64,000 nucleotides of DNA, taken from positions 116,648,377 to 116,712,376 of the forward strand of contig CM045992.1 of assembly GCA_025175895.1 (NCBI GenBank), given 5' to 3'. The notes below the pieces were generated by a model, which saw only the letters and a program-made list of their open reading frames with translations, was not told where the DNA came from and made no database searches. Shown here piece after piece: positions 1 through 10,030 of this stretch; position 1 is the first letter of the stretch, and the number at the start of each line of letters is the position of its first letter. The DNA comes from Wurfbainia villosa (taxonomy: Eukaryota; Streptophyta; Magnoliopsida; Zingiberales; Zingiberaceae). The translations under genes and the position numbers were made by a program.

Positions 1-450
1 TCGACTACTCTTACCTTGCAGTCGACTAGCTTCAATGTCGTTGCCTCACAATGATTCAATCCATGTCAGATTAGTACCCATCAGTTGACTGCCTTGACCT
101 AGAAATCGACTGCTAGAGACCACCAGTCGATTGCTATGGGCTATCAGTCGACTGCTAGAGACCACCAGTCGATTGCCATGGGCTAGCAGTTGATTGCTCA
201 ATATTCTATGTCATGACCACTTAATTCCAGTCGACTGCTAAACCCTACCAGTTGATTGTTTGGATCAGTTGACTGCTCAACCCTAATAATCGACTGTCAG
301 AGTCATAGATTAGTAGTCAAGCCTCAGTCGACTATCAGACCAGTCGACTGGGGCATAATCTCAATCGACTTCTCCGAGTCAATTAGACTTTCGAGTGTTA
401 AACACTCGATCAATCGACTGGTCCATAACCCCAGTCGACTGGTAAACCTC
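1..450. repeat. Degenerate CAGTCGACTG minisatellite
   Basis: About 17 degenerate copies of the 10-bp palindrome CAGTCGACTG lie here. Around 100-200 they form a regular 21-22 bp array of CAGTCGAYTGC units separated by alternating spacers that start with tagagacc or tatgggc. The array lies in the LTR of B. The same motif recurs in LTRs of other families and in the MITE at 36355-36854. Confidence 0.8.
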
Positions 451-886
451 AAACATGAGATTTAACCCAAGTTGATCCCCTCATACTTGATAACCACCCA
501 TAGCCTAGACCTAAGCCTTCTAGCCATCTTCATTAGCCTCACGCCTCTCGAATCCCTCGAGTCCACAACTCTTCATCATTTGTATTAGCTTTCAGGTGCT
601 TCCATCATTTATGTCATGCTAACTAACTCTTTTTCCAAGGTTCATTTGGACTTATGCCACCAAGACACATGCTTGGACTTTCACATTGCCAAGATCCATT
701 CGGACTTACACCGCCAAGACCCATGCTTGGACTTTACGTTGTCAAATCTACTCTTGGACTTTTCAATTGCCAAGACTATGCTTGGAATTTCCTTGCTAAC
801 TCCATGTTAGACTTTCCAATTGCCAAAGTTTACTTGAACTTTATGTCGCCAAGACTACACACTTGGACTTATGCTGTCAAGACTAT
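1..886 (-). mobile_element. LTR of E-type copia family (B), left part
   Basis: This is the left piece of a long terminal repeat read on the minus strand. It follows the same order as the LTRs of element E (54928-56318 and 60438-61890): CAGTCGACTG-type repeats, a block with CCTAGACCTAAGCCTTCTAG, then repeated CTTGGACTT/CCAAGAC units. The LTR starts outside the window. It is cut after base 886 by element A, whose ACTAT target duplication lies at 882-886, and continues at 6303. No protein is encoded; the small open frames here are translations of the repeats. Confidence 0.75.
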
Positions 887-2010
887 TGTTGGATCGGAAT
901 GAGCGCTAGAGGGGGGTGAATAGCACAAAACAATTTTCGTTCGTTTGTTTGATATGAAACAATTAATAGAGTGAGAATGCAGCGAAAATATAAAAGACAA
1001 GGTTTGTTTTTACTTGGTTCACAATTGGTTAGTTGCTAATCCAAGGCCCTAGCGATCCGAGATCGCATACGGAGGGCAATTCACTAAAATAATCTCCTCC
1101 TCGTTGGAGGTAGGAGACAACAAATGCACAATACCAAAAAGCTTGAGGTAGAGAGACAATCCCTCTCTCCTCGTTATGATAAAAACTCAAGAATTAATGA
1201 CGATGACTTAAAGTAAACTTATACCGACGATCGCTGAAGTAGGAGGTTGAGCTTGTGTCGTCGGTGTTTTGGCAGTACTTCATCATCGTAGAGTTGTCGG
1301 AGAGTTGCGACATTGTGGGAGCACTTGTGAGCACTTGGGATGATGAAATTGGTGAAGAACACTCCTTTTATAGCCTTTGAAGCCCCCCAACGTTCAGTCC
1401 CAACTCATGGTCAAAGAACCTCATCTCCCCAAGATAAGTGGAGATTATCTTGACTTTCCTCGAAGATGGAATTTGAATGGCAGTCGACTACCACCCTTAT
1501 CAGTCAAACTGATGCCCAGAAGTCAATTGCTACAAGCCATCAGTCGACTACTGGCTAGTGTTTTCGACGACCACCAATCGTCCGATTTTGACATAGACCT
1601 TCCATGGGATGTCTTAGTCGAATCGTCGCCTAAGGACATCCCCGTACCGAGGACTCGACTTTACTTACACTTACTCGCACGAGCTTACCTCAAGCTTTAC
1701 CTTTGTAGCCTAAGACAAGTAAATGATAAACTCACTTTAAAAAACTCTCCCTTAACCCTAGATGAGTTTTTAAAGAAATACTTTAATTATTTACATTTAA
1801 ATTTTTGTGGTACTCCCCCTTAACTTACCTCTTCTCCCCCTTTTGCCATGAATCAAAAACAAGGTTGGGGGTGCTTTATATAAAATAGGGGTTTTAAATG
1901 CAACGTTATAAATGTAGCATGCGATAAGGAATGAAAATGAATATGAGTCCAAGCATGCGTCTCTAATTGGTTAAGTAAATTGGTTTAAGGTATATCCCTC
2001 TGCACCAACA
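887..2010 (-). repeat. 3' LTR of element A, with a divergent U3
   Basis: On the plus strand it starts TGTTGGATCGG at 887 and ends TGCACCAACA at 2010. Bases 887 to about 1695 match the other LTR (5195 to about 6065), including the inverted TATA box at 1365-1372. From about 1700 to 2000 the sequence is unrelated to the corresponding part of the 5' LTR. It includes an inverted polypurine-like run (cttctccccctttt, near 1830). The inner border is therefore uncertain, and the first part of U3 appears replaced or rearranged. The frame at 1377-1823 is LTR sequence, not a gene. Confidence 0.65.
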
Positions 2011-2098
2011 ATTTAACAAGTTTTTGAAACATAGTTTAGATTTTCAAAATACTTATAAGTTTAAAAAACGAACTTTAAAGGGTTGTGATATAACCCTT

Positions 2099-2796
2099 GG
2101 GTGCGTTTGGTTGGGGGTTTTTGTTGATAACCTTGTTAGGTTATCAACAAAAACCTTGTTTGGTTTAGGTTATAAACAATTACCTAGTAATTGATCATTA
2201 CCAAGTTATGAACAAAAACCTTTTTAGGGGGAATCGGAAAACCTTAGAGAACCAAGGTTTTTGTTGATTCCCGGGGTTAAGGAAACTTTTTTCCAATATT
2301 ACCCCAAGCAATATATTAAATGACAATTTGTCAAAACTCAATCGATTTGTCGTCCGTCGTCGATCGCCGCCCGTCTTTGGCCGCCGTCGTCGCCCGTCGC
2401 TTGGGCGCCACGGCGCCGCCACCGCTCCACCGCCGCCCTCCACCGCCGCCGCATCGCCAACCATGCTCGCCGCTGCCGTCGCTTGGCCGCCGTCGCCGCG
2501 CGCTCGCTGCCGACGCGCCGCCGTCGTCGCACCAATCGCCGCCGTTACCGTCGCTGATCATCGCCATTGCTGTCATCGGCCATCACGCCGCCTCGCGTCG
2601 TCGGTCGTCGCCGCTGGCCGGCCGCCATCAGCAAAGACAAAGGATAATTTAGTAAAATGTTAAACTAAGTTATATATTAAAACCTCCAATCAAACAAGAT
2701 TTTTATCTAAGGTTATACTTTATTCCAAGGTTATGTTTTATTCTCTGGTAATCACATAACTAAGGTTATGTATGATTACTTGAACCAAATGCACTC
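2099..2796. mobile_element. TIR-type element (MITE-like) with a GC-rich core
   Basis: The ends are GGGTGCGTTTGGTT (2099-2112) and GAACCAAATGCACTC (2782-2796), which are near-perfect inverted repeats (12 of 14). Subterminal motifs GGTTAT and AACAAAAACC repeat in both directions. The middle (about 2338-2640) is very GC-rich with CGN-type triplet runs, in contrast to the AT-rich flanks. Ends of this type occur in Tourist/PIF-Harbinger-like MITEs, but no clean 3-bp target duplication is seen (CTT left; TTT, or CTT shifted by one, right). The superfamily is therefore open. It lies inside the internal region of element A. Confidence 0.5.
2338..2645. other. GC-rich block in the TIR element, possible captured fragment
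   Basis: This 300-bp stretch is built mostly of GCC, CGC, CGT and CCG triplets and is open in several frames on both strands. The predicted peptides are Pro/Arg/Ala-rich or Gly/Arg-rich and resemble no family I recognise. Openness on both strands is expected of such biased sequence and is not evidence of coding. Its composition is unlike everything else in the window, which fits a captured piece of a gene's 5' exon or a CpG-rich region carried by the TIR element. Confidence 0.4.
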
Positions 2797-3568
2797 TTTA
2801 TAAGGTATAAGAGAGTTAGGGGGCGCTAAACTTTGGCCTAGAGAGGTGTATATTTAGTATTGGCCAATTAAGGTTATAATTATTCGTTAAGTGCAATAGT
2901 TGAAAAATAGGAAGCATTTTGAAAAAAGTTATGTTAAGTGTATTTAAATTATCCTTAACATCTCACCATTCTACGTGTCTCAAGATGTGTTCACCTTATA
3001 TGTTTTGTGAGATGATTTAAACTTAATTAAAGTTAGTCAACCTTGGGTTATATTCGGATTTAACCTTTAAATCGTAAAATAACTTTTTGAGAAATTGACT
3101 TCCAAGTCGTGGTGAGGCACAGGGGCCTTCTTTGATCGGAACAACGACCACTTCCTTAGACAAAACCAAATTCAAGAAAATATCACTTAAGTCACTTAGG
3201 GTTACTCCCTGGTCTAACTAGTTTAGGATACGACGAGGTAGTTTCAGCTAGTTCCACTCGGTCAAGTGCATCAAGCTAGATACGCCTTATCTAGCTCGAA
3301 TACATGAGACTTTTGTTTCCCTAACGTACTATCATCTCGACGCGTCTTGATACTATGTTGTCAAGAGTTGACTAACTATTTTCCCTATCTAGCCGTTCTA
3401 AAAAGTAAAACAAAAAGGTTGATGATGCTAAGGTAGTGGGTATACTATTTTGGTATTAGCTCCCCCTGGACCATTGAACCAATATGGTCTATCCAAAATA
3501 TGGACTTGATCCTGGGGAATCCAATACCTATTGGTCCTTATATGTGAGTTTAATAAAACCTTTGGGAC

Positions 3569-4986
3569 CTAAGCTTGGACTCGTTGATGACTACGATTTA
3601 CGATAGACATATAAGATATGTTCATAGTCTTTCGACTAAACCCGAGTCCGACTCTGTTATACATGACTCTCTGAGTTCCAAGAAGTCGGTTAAGATTCTT
3701 GGATCCCATCGAGAACTTGTCCAACCGAGCCTCGAGCTCTTGGACTTGTCCTTTCAAGAGTGAGTTCTCACCTTCGAGTTTTTCAACGCGAGTTGAGTCC
3801 TCCTTTTGAACTTGACTAGTCGAAGAGGTTAGGGTGGCCTCTTGCTTGAGGGTTTCAACCTCCTCAAGCAAGGACTCGATCCTAGACTCAGACTTAGTTT
3901 CCTACTTAGCATTTTAATTGTATGATAAAGTGTACTAATCAAAGAACGACTAACCTTAACTTTCTCTTTCAGCCCAGCTTTGAGTCTCTTCTCGAAGTCA
4001 TCTTCGGGGTCAGAGTCGGAGTTAGATTCGTATTCGGCTTCAGATTCTGACTTGGACTCTTCCGGTCTTGCCATGTACACTGTGTCGACGCCTTCTTCTT
4101 CGTTGTCCCAAGTTGCACGAAAAGCTTTCTTTACTCCCTTTTTCTTTGGTTTGAATTGCACTCTCTTTTTGTTCTTTGATAGCTCTCTTTCTTTTCGAAT
4201 AATCCTCCCTATCATGTTCACTATTATGGCCTCCTCTTCGGATTTGGACTCGAATTCGCCTTCGGGTTCGAATCCATCTTCTTGCTCGGGAGGTGGCTTG
4301 CTCTTTCCTTTTCTTCTTTGAACTACAAACAAGGCAACTCCTTTCTTAGCCTAGACCACATTAGTTTGTTCGTAAAGTTTGAATTCTGAAAACATTTCGT
4401 CTAATCTAAGTTTAAAAAGGTCCTTAGAAATCTTGTAGACATCGACTATGGATGCCCATAGGGTAGTCCTAGGAAACACATTTAGGGCATACCTTATTAG
4501 ATCCTGATTGTCGACAACTTGCCCGATTGAGTGCAGGCTATTATCGATGTCTTGTATGCATGCGTGTAGTTGGGTTGCCGTCTCGTGTTCCTGCATCTTA
4601 AGGTTATACAATTTATTAAACAAAAGATCTCTTTTGCATACCTTTGCATCGTCGGTTCCTTCGTGTAGCTCTACGAGCTTGTTCCATAGGTCCTTCGCAC
4701 TGATGAAGGGGCCAATGCGGTTGAGTTTCTCTTTGGACAAACCACACTGTAGAATTTGGGTAGCCTTGGCGTCGACTTCCACTTGTCTTTTCATGACATT
4801 TGTCCATTGATCGTAATCCAACGATTCACCAACTTCATTAGTAAGAAGTGTGAACCCGATTTGGATTATAATCCACATCTCGATTTGGGTTTTTAGGAAG
4901 CACTCCATCCAATCCTTCCAGTAACGGAAGTCATCTCCATTGTAAAATGGAGGTCGGACGGTGCTAAACCCTTTGAGATGGGTCAT
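3569..4986 (-). pseudogene. gag: gag of element A, broken and lacking its zinc knuckle
   Basis: The Gag of a SIRE-type copia element, whose role is to form the particle that packages the RNA. It starts at 4986 (MTHLKGFSTVRPPFYNGDDF). The UBN2-type capsid region runs to about 4354 with motifs FRYWKDWMECFL, LHEGTDDAKV and YNLKMQEHET. An in-frame TAG lies at 4351-4353; the same frame resumes to 3829, and a shifted frame continues to 3569 with a coiled-coil segment (EKLEGENSLLKGQVQELEA). The Gag of element C is collinear but has a CX2CX4-type knuckle between its basic and acidic parts. In A, basic KKKGVKKAFRATWDN-type sequence directly follows the linker and the knuckle is missing. Confidence 0.85.
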
Positions 4987-5180
4987 TTAGATGAAAAGAG
5001 AGAACCTTGCAAAACAAAAACAACACAAATGTACCAAGACTCTCGTCTTGGATTAGTAGTGCGGGAGAAAGAAATTTACTCGAAACAAAAATCCATGAAT
5101 CGAAAGAAAGAAATCAAATACGAAACGAAAATCAAAAATTAAGTGCTAGATCGGTGGTTGCACTAGATCGTAGTGCTCCT

Positions 5181-5192
5181 GCTTTGATACCA
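5181..5192 (-). promoter_or_regulatory. Primer binding site of element A
   Basis: On the minus strand this reads TGGTATCAAAGC, one mismatch from TGGTATCAGAGC, the complement of the 3' end of initiator tRNA-Met. It starts two bases inside the 5' LTR, as expected, and fixes the direction of the element. Confidence 0.85.
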
Positions 5193-5194
5193 AT

Positions 5195-6297
5195 TGTTGG
5201 ATCGGAATGAGCGCTAGAGGGGGGGTGAATAGCGCAAAATAATTTTCATTCGTTTGTTTAATATGAACAATTAATAGAGTGAGAACGCAACGGAAATATA
5301 AAAGACAAGGTTTGTTTTTACTTGGTTCACAACTGGTCGGTTGCTAATCCAAGGCCCTAGCGATCTGAGATCGCTAACGGAGGGCAATTCACTAAAACAA
5401 TCTCCTCCTCGTTGAAGGTAGGAGACAACGAATACACAATACCAAAAAGCTTGAGGTAGAGAGACAATCCCTCTCTCCTCGTTACGATAAAAACTCAAGA
5501 ATAAATGAATACAAGAATTAATGACGACGACTTATAGTAAACTTATACCGACGACCGCTGAAGTAGGAGGTTGAGCTTGTGTCGTCGGCGTTTCGATAGC
5601 GCTTCATCGTCGTAGAGTTGTCGGAGAGTCGCGGCGTTGTGGGAGCACTTGTGAGCAATTGGGATGGTGAAAATGGTGAAGAACACTCCTTTTATAGCCT
5701 TTGAAGCCCCCCAATGTTCAGTCCCAGCTCATGGTTAAAGAGCCTCATCTCCCCAAGATAAGTGGAGCTTATCTTGACTTTCCACGAAGCTAGAATTTGA
5801 ATGACAGTCGATTGCCACCCTTATCAGTCGAACTGATGCCCAACAGTCGACTTCTACAAGCCATCAGTCAACTACTGGCTAGGGTTTTTGACTGCAATAA
5901 AAAGTTAGCTCGAAATCATATAAAACTAAGTGTTTTATACGGCCACCAACCGTCCGATCTCGACATAGACCTTCCATGGGATATCTTAGTCGGATCATTT
6001 CCTAAGGATGTCCTCGTACTGAGGACTCGGCCTTACTTACACTTACTCACATAAGCTTACCTCAAGCTTTTGCTTTCAGTCTCCACCTGATTTCTTCGGC
6101 TCCCTCCGAAGTCCTCCCGGTGTCGCCCGACCACCATGGTTTCTCAACACGAGAACCTCCAAGTGTTGCCGACCTTCAGCTTAGCTTAGCATTCCTGCAC
6201 ACTTGATTCAGCTCATGAGATAACGATATAAGCTTACCTTTGTGTCTTTACCATAATCAAAATATAGGTTCGATTATCTAATGCCCCTGCATCAACA
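5195..6297 (-). repeat. 5' LTR of element A
   Basis: An LTR of 1103 bp. On the minus strand it starts TGTTGATGCAG and ends with CCGATCCAACA. The TATA box TATAAAAG lies on the minus strand at 5689-5696. The U3 has CAGTCGACT-type motifs (5805-5870), and the end of the LTR carries the CCCCCCTCTAGCGCTC block shared with element C. The small open frames inside it are not genes. Confidence 0.85.
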
Positions 6298-6302
6298 ACT
6301 AT

Positions 6303-6576
6303 ATCTTTGGACTTTACCATTGTCAAGTACTCATGACTTGGACTTTCCATGCCAAGTATTCAAACTTAGACTTCAGAGGTTGATTGCTCTAACAATCTCC
6401 CCCAAATAATCTCTCCCATATGACTTCGGATATCTCAATCATCCACTAGTCATATGGTTAAACCATATAGTTAAACAATGGTCAAACCCATTGTCAATCC
6501 ATTTTTAAACATCAAAACACTACTCGAGCCCCACTTAAGTTTGGTCAACATTGACCCGGGGCTTGTTGCACCAACA
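6303..6576 (-). mobile_element. LTR of E-type family (B), right part
   Basis: This continues the LTR of 1-886 beyond element A. It has CTTGGACTTTACCATTGTC-type units, then ACATCAAAACAC, a degenerate TTGACCCGGGGC block, and the terminal GCACCAACA at 6568-6576, the same end as in E (56310-56318). About 130 bases (roughly 6370-6500) have no counterpart in E. Confidence 0.65.
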
Positions 6577-6819
6577 CTTCGTTCAAGGCTCATGGCTCAA
6601 CATGGACCATTGACTATGATACCAATTGTTAGTGCAAATAAGATTCATGTATCTCTACAATAATATGATATTGTCCACTTTGGACCTACATCCTCATGAC
6701 TTAATTTTTAGCCTAAAAGTTCTCATACCAATAAAGATATCTTTTCATCTTATAAACTAATGATCTTTTCCATGTCTTTCCAATGTTTTACTTTAATTGT
6801 TCTCTCAATAATTCTAACA
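6577..6819 (-). mobile_element. TRIM fragment: short LTR, primer site and a stub of internal region
   Basis: On the minus strand there is a 193-bp LTR (6819-6627, TGTTAGAATTATTG at one end and GCACTAACA at the other), a primer site TGGTATCATA (6624-6615) and about 40 bases of internal sequence. That sequence matches the TRIM-type unit in element E (59903-60435). Short LTRs with a tRNA-Met primer site and no coding capacity define TRIMs. The internal stub runs directly into the end of LTR B. Confidence 0.65.
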
Positions 6820-6820
6820 A

Positions 6821-7385
6821 GAAGAAGCATTATTCCCCCGGACTTGAGAAGTGGGGAGGACTCTGTCCAACCGAGGCAGTTCATAAGCCCTTAGTCCGAC
6901 TGAGGTGCATCACAGAAGAAGCATAATTCCCCCAGACTTGAGAAGCGAGGAGAACTCTTCCTAATCGAGGCAATTCGTAAGCCCTCGGTCCGGCTGGGAG
7001 TGCATCTCAGAAGAAGCATAATTCTCTTGAACTTGAGAAGGGGGGAGGACTTTGCCCAGTTTAGGCAGTTCGTAAGCCCTCAATTCGACTGTGGTGTGTC
7101 TCGGAAGAAGAATAATTCCATCAAACTTAAGAAGTGGAGCGGACTTTGCCTAGCCGAGATAGTTCATAAGTCCTCGGTCTGACTAAAATGCATCTCAAAA
7201 GAAGCATAATTCCCCCAGACTTGAGAAGCAAGGAAGATTCTATCCAATTGAGGCAGTTCGTAAACCCTCAGTCCAGCTAGGGTGCATCTCAATAGAAGTA
7301 TAATTCCCCTGAACTTGATAAGTGGGGAGGACTCTACCCAGTGAGGCAGTTCGTAAGCCCTTGATCCGACTGGAGTGTTGTTATG
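6821..7385. repeat. 94-bp tandem repeat, six units
   Basis: Unit starts are near 6821, 6915, 7010, 7104, 7198 and 7292, so the spacing is 94-95 bp. Each unit has GAAGAAGCATAATTCCCCC, ACTTGAGAAG, GGAGGACTCT, GAGGCAGTTCGTAAGCCC and GACTG-GTGCATCTCA-type blocks. The unit length is not a multiple of three, so this is not a protein repeat. It begins two bases after the TRIM LTR ends. Confidence 0.85.
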
Positions 7386-7760
7386 AAGTGTGGTATGCTA
7401 CTATATTCGGTCGAGGCAGTTTGTAAGCCTTCGACCCTAGTTGGATGTTTCCATATGGAGTATTGTTATAGAATGAAGTATTTTGCTATGTAAGGTCGAG
7501 GCAATTTGTAAGTCTTTGACCCAGTGGAGAGATTGGCCTAGGAAGTATGGTTATAGAGTGAAGTGCTTTATTAAGACTAACCAAGATAGCTTGTAAGTTC
7601 TCAACCCGACTAGGAGGTCTCTATGAAGAGAAGGATTTTAGTATACTATGTTGAGACAATTCATAAGCTCTCATCCTGGTTAGGAGATTGTCATATGACA
7701 TGGGATTAAAATGCGAGGTGTGCTCAACTCAGTTGAGGTGATTCGGCCTGGCCCGGAAGG
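7386..7760. repeat. Decayed extension of the 94-bp array
   Basis: The block GAGGCAGTTTGTAAGCC recurs in weaker form near 7412, 7497, 7583, 7654 and 7732, at about 70-86 bp spacing. The rest of each unit has diverged or been replaced by TATGGAGTATTGTTATAGA-type sequence. I read it as the older edge of the same array. Confidence 0.55.
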
Positions 7761-8927
7761 TTTCATGTGGAGTCATGTTGTTTGGTGAAATACTCGAAGG
7801 AGAGGTATGCGATGTTGATAGATTATGCATATATCTATATATGTTGTTGAATGAGAAGGTGATACCGGGAAAAAAAGGCTAATTGCCTAATTGTCCCTAA
7901 AATCTATTCAACTCGAGTTTGGGTCTCAAACACTTACAAAACACAGACAAGAGAGTTACATCAATTTACAAATGAAATGGTTGGGGAACTTCCTCTATAA
8001 TCTTGTCCTCTCAGGGAATGACCAACTTTGCCCCCTCCGAGTTGAAGCACATTAAGTGCAATTATCTCATAGTCACCGTGACCCTCCGAACCTTTATGAA
8101 GATGATCTTTGGCAAATAACTAACTCCTGTTGCAAAGTATAAACTTGTGTCGCGGCCAACCGCAACTCAACCCAAAGGTTGTCAACCAAGTTTTCCAACT
8201 CTTCGATCCAAATTTGGTCAGAAGTTCGAGAGTGGAAGGTTGGTTGAGAGTCTTGTTTCATATGAAGAAAGTTGGATGGTGTTAGAGTAGAGAAGCCTTG
8301 AAATGACAGTAGGGGAAATGTAGCCCCAAGGGAGTGAGAGAGAAGTCACGCTTGCAGGGAAGACCGTTGGGATACGGTGTAGTGGAGGCAACCCCTAAAG
8401 TAGGTGACCCTATATTTATAGAGTGATGGCCATTCTTGAGGAGGTAAAGGGACGCCTAGGGGGCAAGGTCCTCCTGGAAGGCGATCCGGAGACATAGAAA
8501 GTGAATGCAATACATGCACGAAATACGAGATGAGAATGTATAGAAGGCAAGGGGGTTGCATTGGGAATACGAAGAAAGCCTCTTGGTACACATCAATTTG
8601 AATTAAAGAAGTTGTAATGGTAGTGTGTAATCGGAGAAGAGCCGGTAACACTTTTACCGAAGAAGGAAGATAAAACTAAAGACTTCCCCATATGAGCGGT
8701 AAAAGAGAGAAGGTTCCTAGGCATTAAACCTGACTTCCTCCTCCTATCTTGATGATTCTTATATAGCAGAAGTCGGGTGGCATTGCTACCCAAGCCACAA
8801 TAGCAATGAGTTGGACCTCCAGGCATGCCACCTTGGCTAGGAGGGCCTGCATCACACCCTCAGACAAAGCCAGAAGCGAGTTAGGGTGAGGGTTTTTCAG
8901 GAGGCACCCATGACAAGAGGTGATAGA
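7761..8927. other. Unclassified gypsy-like background
   Basis: No intact gene. A minus-strand TATA-like box (CTATAAATATAGG, near 8408-8420) is followed on that strand by a short leader-like stretch, as in an LTR promoter. Minus-strand frames of 70-100 codons (8346-8948) show no recognisable domain. I interpret this as old LTR-type sequence; no border or family could be fixed. Confidence 0.35.
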
Positions 8928-9059
8928 TGTTGGTGCAATCAGGCTCAAATTATATTTTGGTGTTTGACAAAGGGTTTAAGTCAAGGTGATAATTATGTGT
9001 TATCTCACGCTGTTGGTTGAGATGTATTTTCAGAAAATTCATTGTAGGTCGAGGACTGG

Positions 9060-9290
9060 ATGCAAGGTAATGAAGTTCCGGACGAGGAGTCCTGACAAGT
9101 GAAGATCCGGACGAGGAGTCCTGGCATGAAGTCCCAGACGAGAGTTTTGGCAAGTGAAGACTTGGACGAGGAGTCCTGGCACGAAGACCTGGACGAGGAG
9201 TCTTGGCATGAAGACTCGGACGAGGAGTCCCGGCATGAAAACCCAGATGAGAAGTCATGGAAGATGAAGACTCGGAAGCAATTCCTAGCA
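9060..9290. repeat. 27-29 bp tandem repeat in the solo LTR
   Basis: About eight degenerate copies of GACGAGGAGTCCTGGC followed by ATGAAG or AAGTGAAG. Translation of this array gives an acidic repeat peptide on the plus strand that should not be taken for a protein. Confidence 0.75.
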
Positions 9291-9399
9291 CAAAAGACCT
9301 ATGAATAGTGGTTCACAAGCATCAGGTAAAGGGTACAGGGTAGACCTCCTTTTAGGCACGATTTCAACTCTAGACGAGTTGAAATAGTCAAGGGACAAG

Positions 9400-10030
9400 G
9401 CAGCAGTCGAGGTAGCACCTCGATTGATTGTCTTATCAGTCGAGGCATCGCCTCAACTGGTACCTGCTCTCTGGATGGGTTACTGAGCTTGGGACTCAGG
9501 ACTGATCTAAGACTCATCCAGTCGAGGCGTCGCCTTGACTGGACGTGGTTAGGAGTCAACTCGACCGCCTCACATTTTTCGAAAGAAGCAACATCGAGGC
9601 GCCTCGCTGACCGTGCTTCCTTCACTCGAATAGAAGCGAAGCACGGTCGATTGTCACCTCGCCTGGGGTAGCTTGTTTTGAGCAGAGACCCATAGCAATC
9701 GAGGCAGCGCCTTGACTGCTGCTTCATTCAATCGAACAAAAGCAAGGCGCTGTTGACTGAAGGCTCAACTGGCGTAGCTTAAACTTGAGCAAAAATTCAT
9801 AGCAGTCGAGGCGGCGCCTCGACTGATGCTCTGTTCAGTTGAAACAAAAGCAAGGTAGGCTTGACTGGAGACTTGACTAAGCTTACCAGTCGAGGCGATG
9901 AACCATCGCCTCGACTGGACCTATGTTACAAAGGACAAATAATTAAAAATTAAGGGGGAAAACTTACCATTGGAACAGTAATTAAATGCTAGTCGAGGTG
10001 CTAGTCGAGGTGCCAGTCGAGGCGACTCGA
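9400..10030. repeat. CAGTCGAGGCG / CGCCTCGACTG inverted motif cluster
   Basis: Repeated CAGTCGAGG and CCTCGACTG half sites occur in both orientations. They include a perfect 15-bp inverted repeat with a 3-base centre at 9886-9918 (arms CCAGTCGAGGCGATG and CATCGCCTCGACTGG). The cluster lies in U3, upstream of the TATA box at 10065. Confidence 0.8.

Larger units (their letters stand above)
887..6297 (-). mobile_element. Element A: pol-less SIRE-type copia retrotransposon
   Basis: A 5.4-kb LTR element on the minus strand, with exact 5-bp target duplications ACTAT at 882-886 and 6298-6302. Order in the minus direction: 5' LTR (6297-5195), primer site (5192-5181), gag (4986-3569), a conserved non-coding spacer (about 3500-2900), then the 3' LTR. 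The spacer and gag match element C, but protease, integrase, reverse transcriptase and RNase H are absent. It is therefore a deletion derivative that would need pol from a relative. A TIR-like element (2099-2796) has inserted into it. The insertion split the older LTR B. Confidence 0.85.

Noticed and set aside
1377..1823. 148-codon frame as a gene
   Set aside because: It lies in the LTR of element A; the same sequence at 5797-6054 has other frame breaks.
2320..2663. Pro/Arg-rich open frames on both strands as a gene
   Set aside because: GC-rich triplet-biased DNA is open in most frames; no domain, and it lies inside a TIR element.
6821..7385. CRISPR array
   Set aside because: The whole 94-bp unit repeats with no unique spacers, and this is plant nuclear DNA.
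9039..9308. Acidic repeat protein (DEESWHED type) or its antisense
   Set aside because: It is the translation of a 27-29 bp tandem repeat in a solo LTR.
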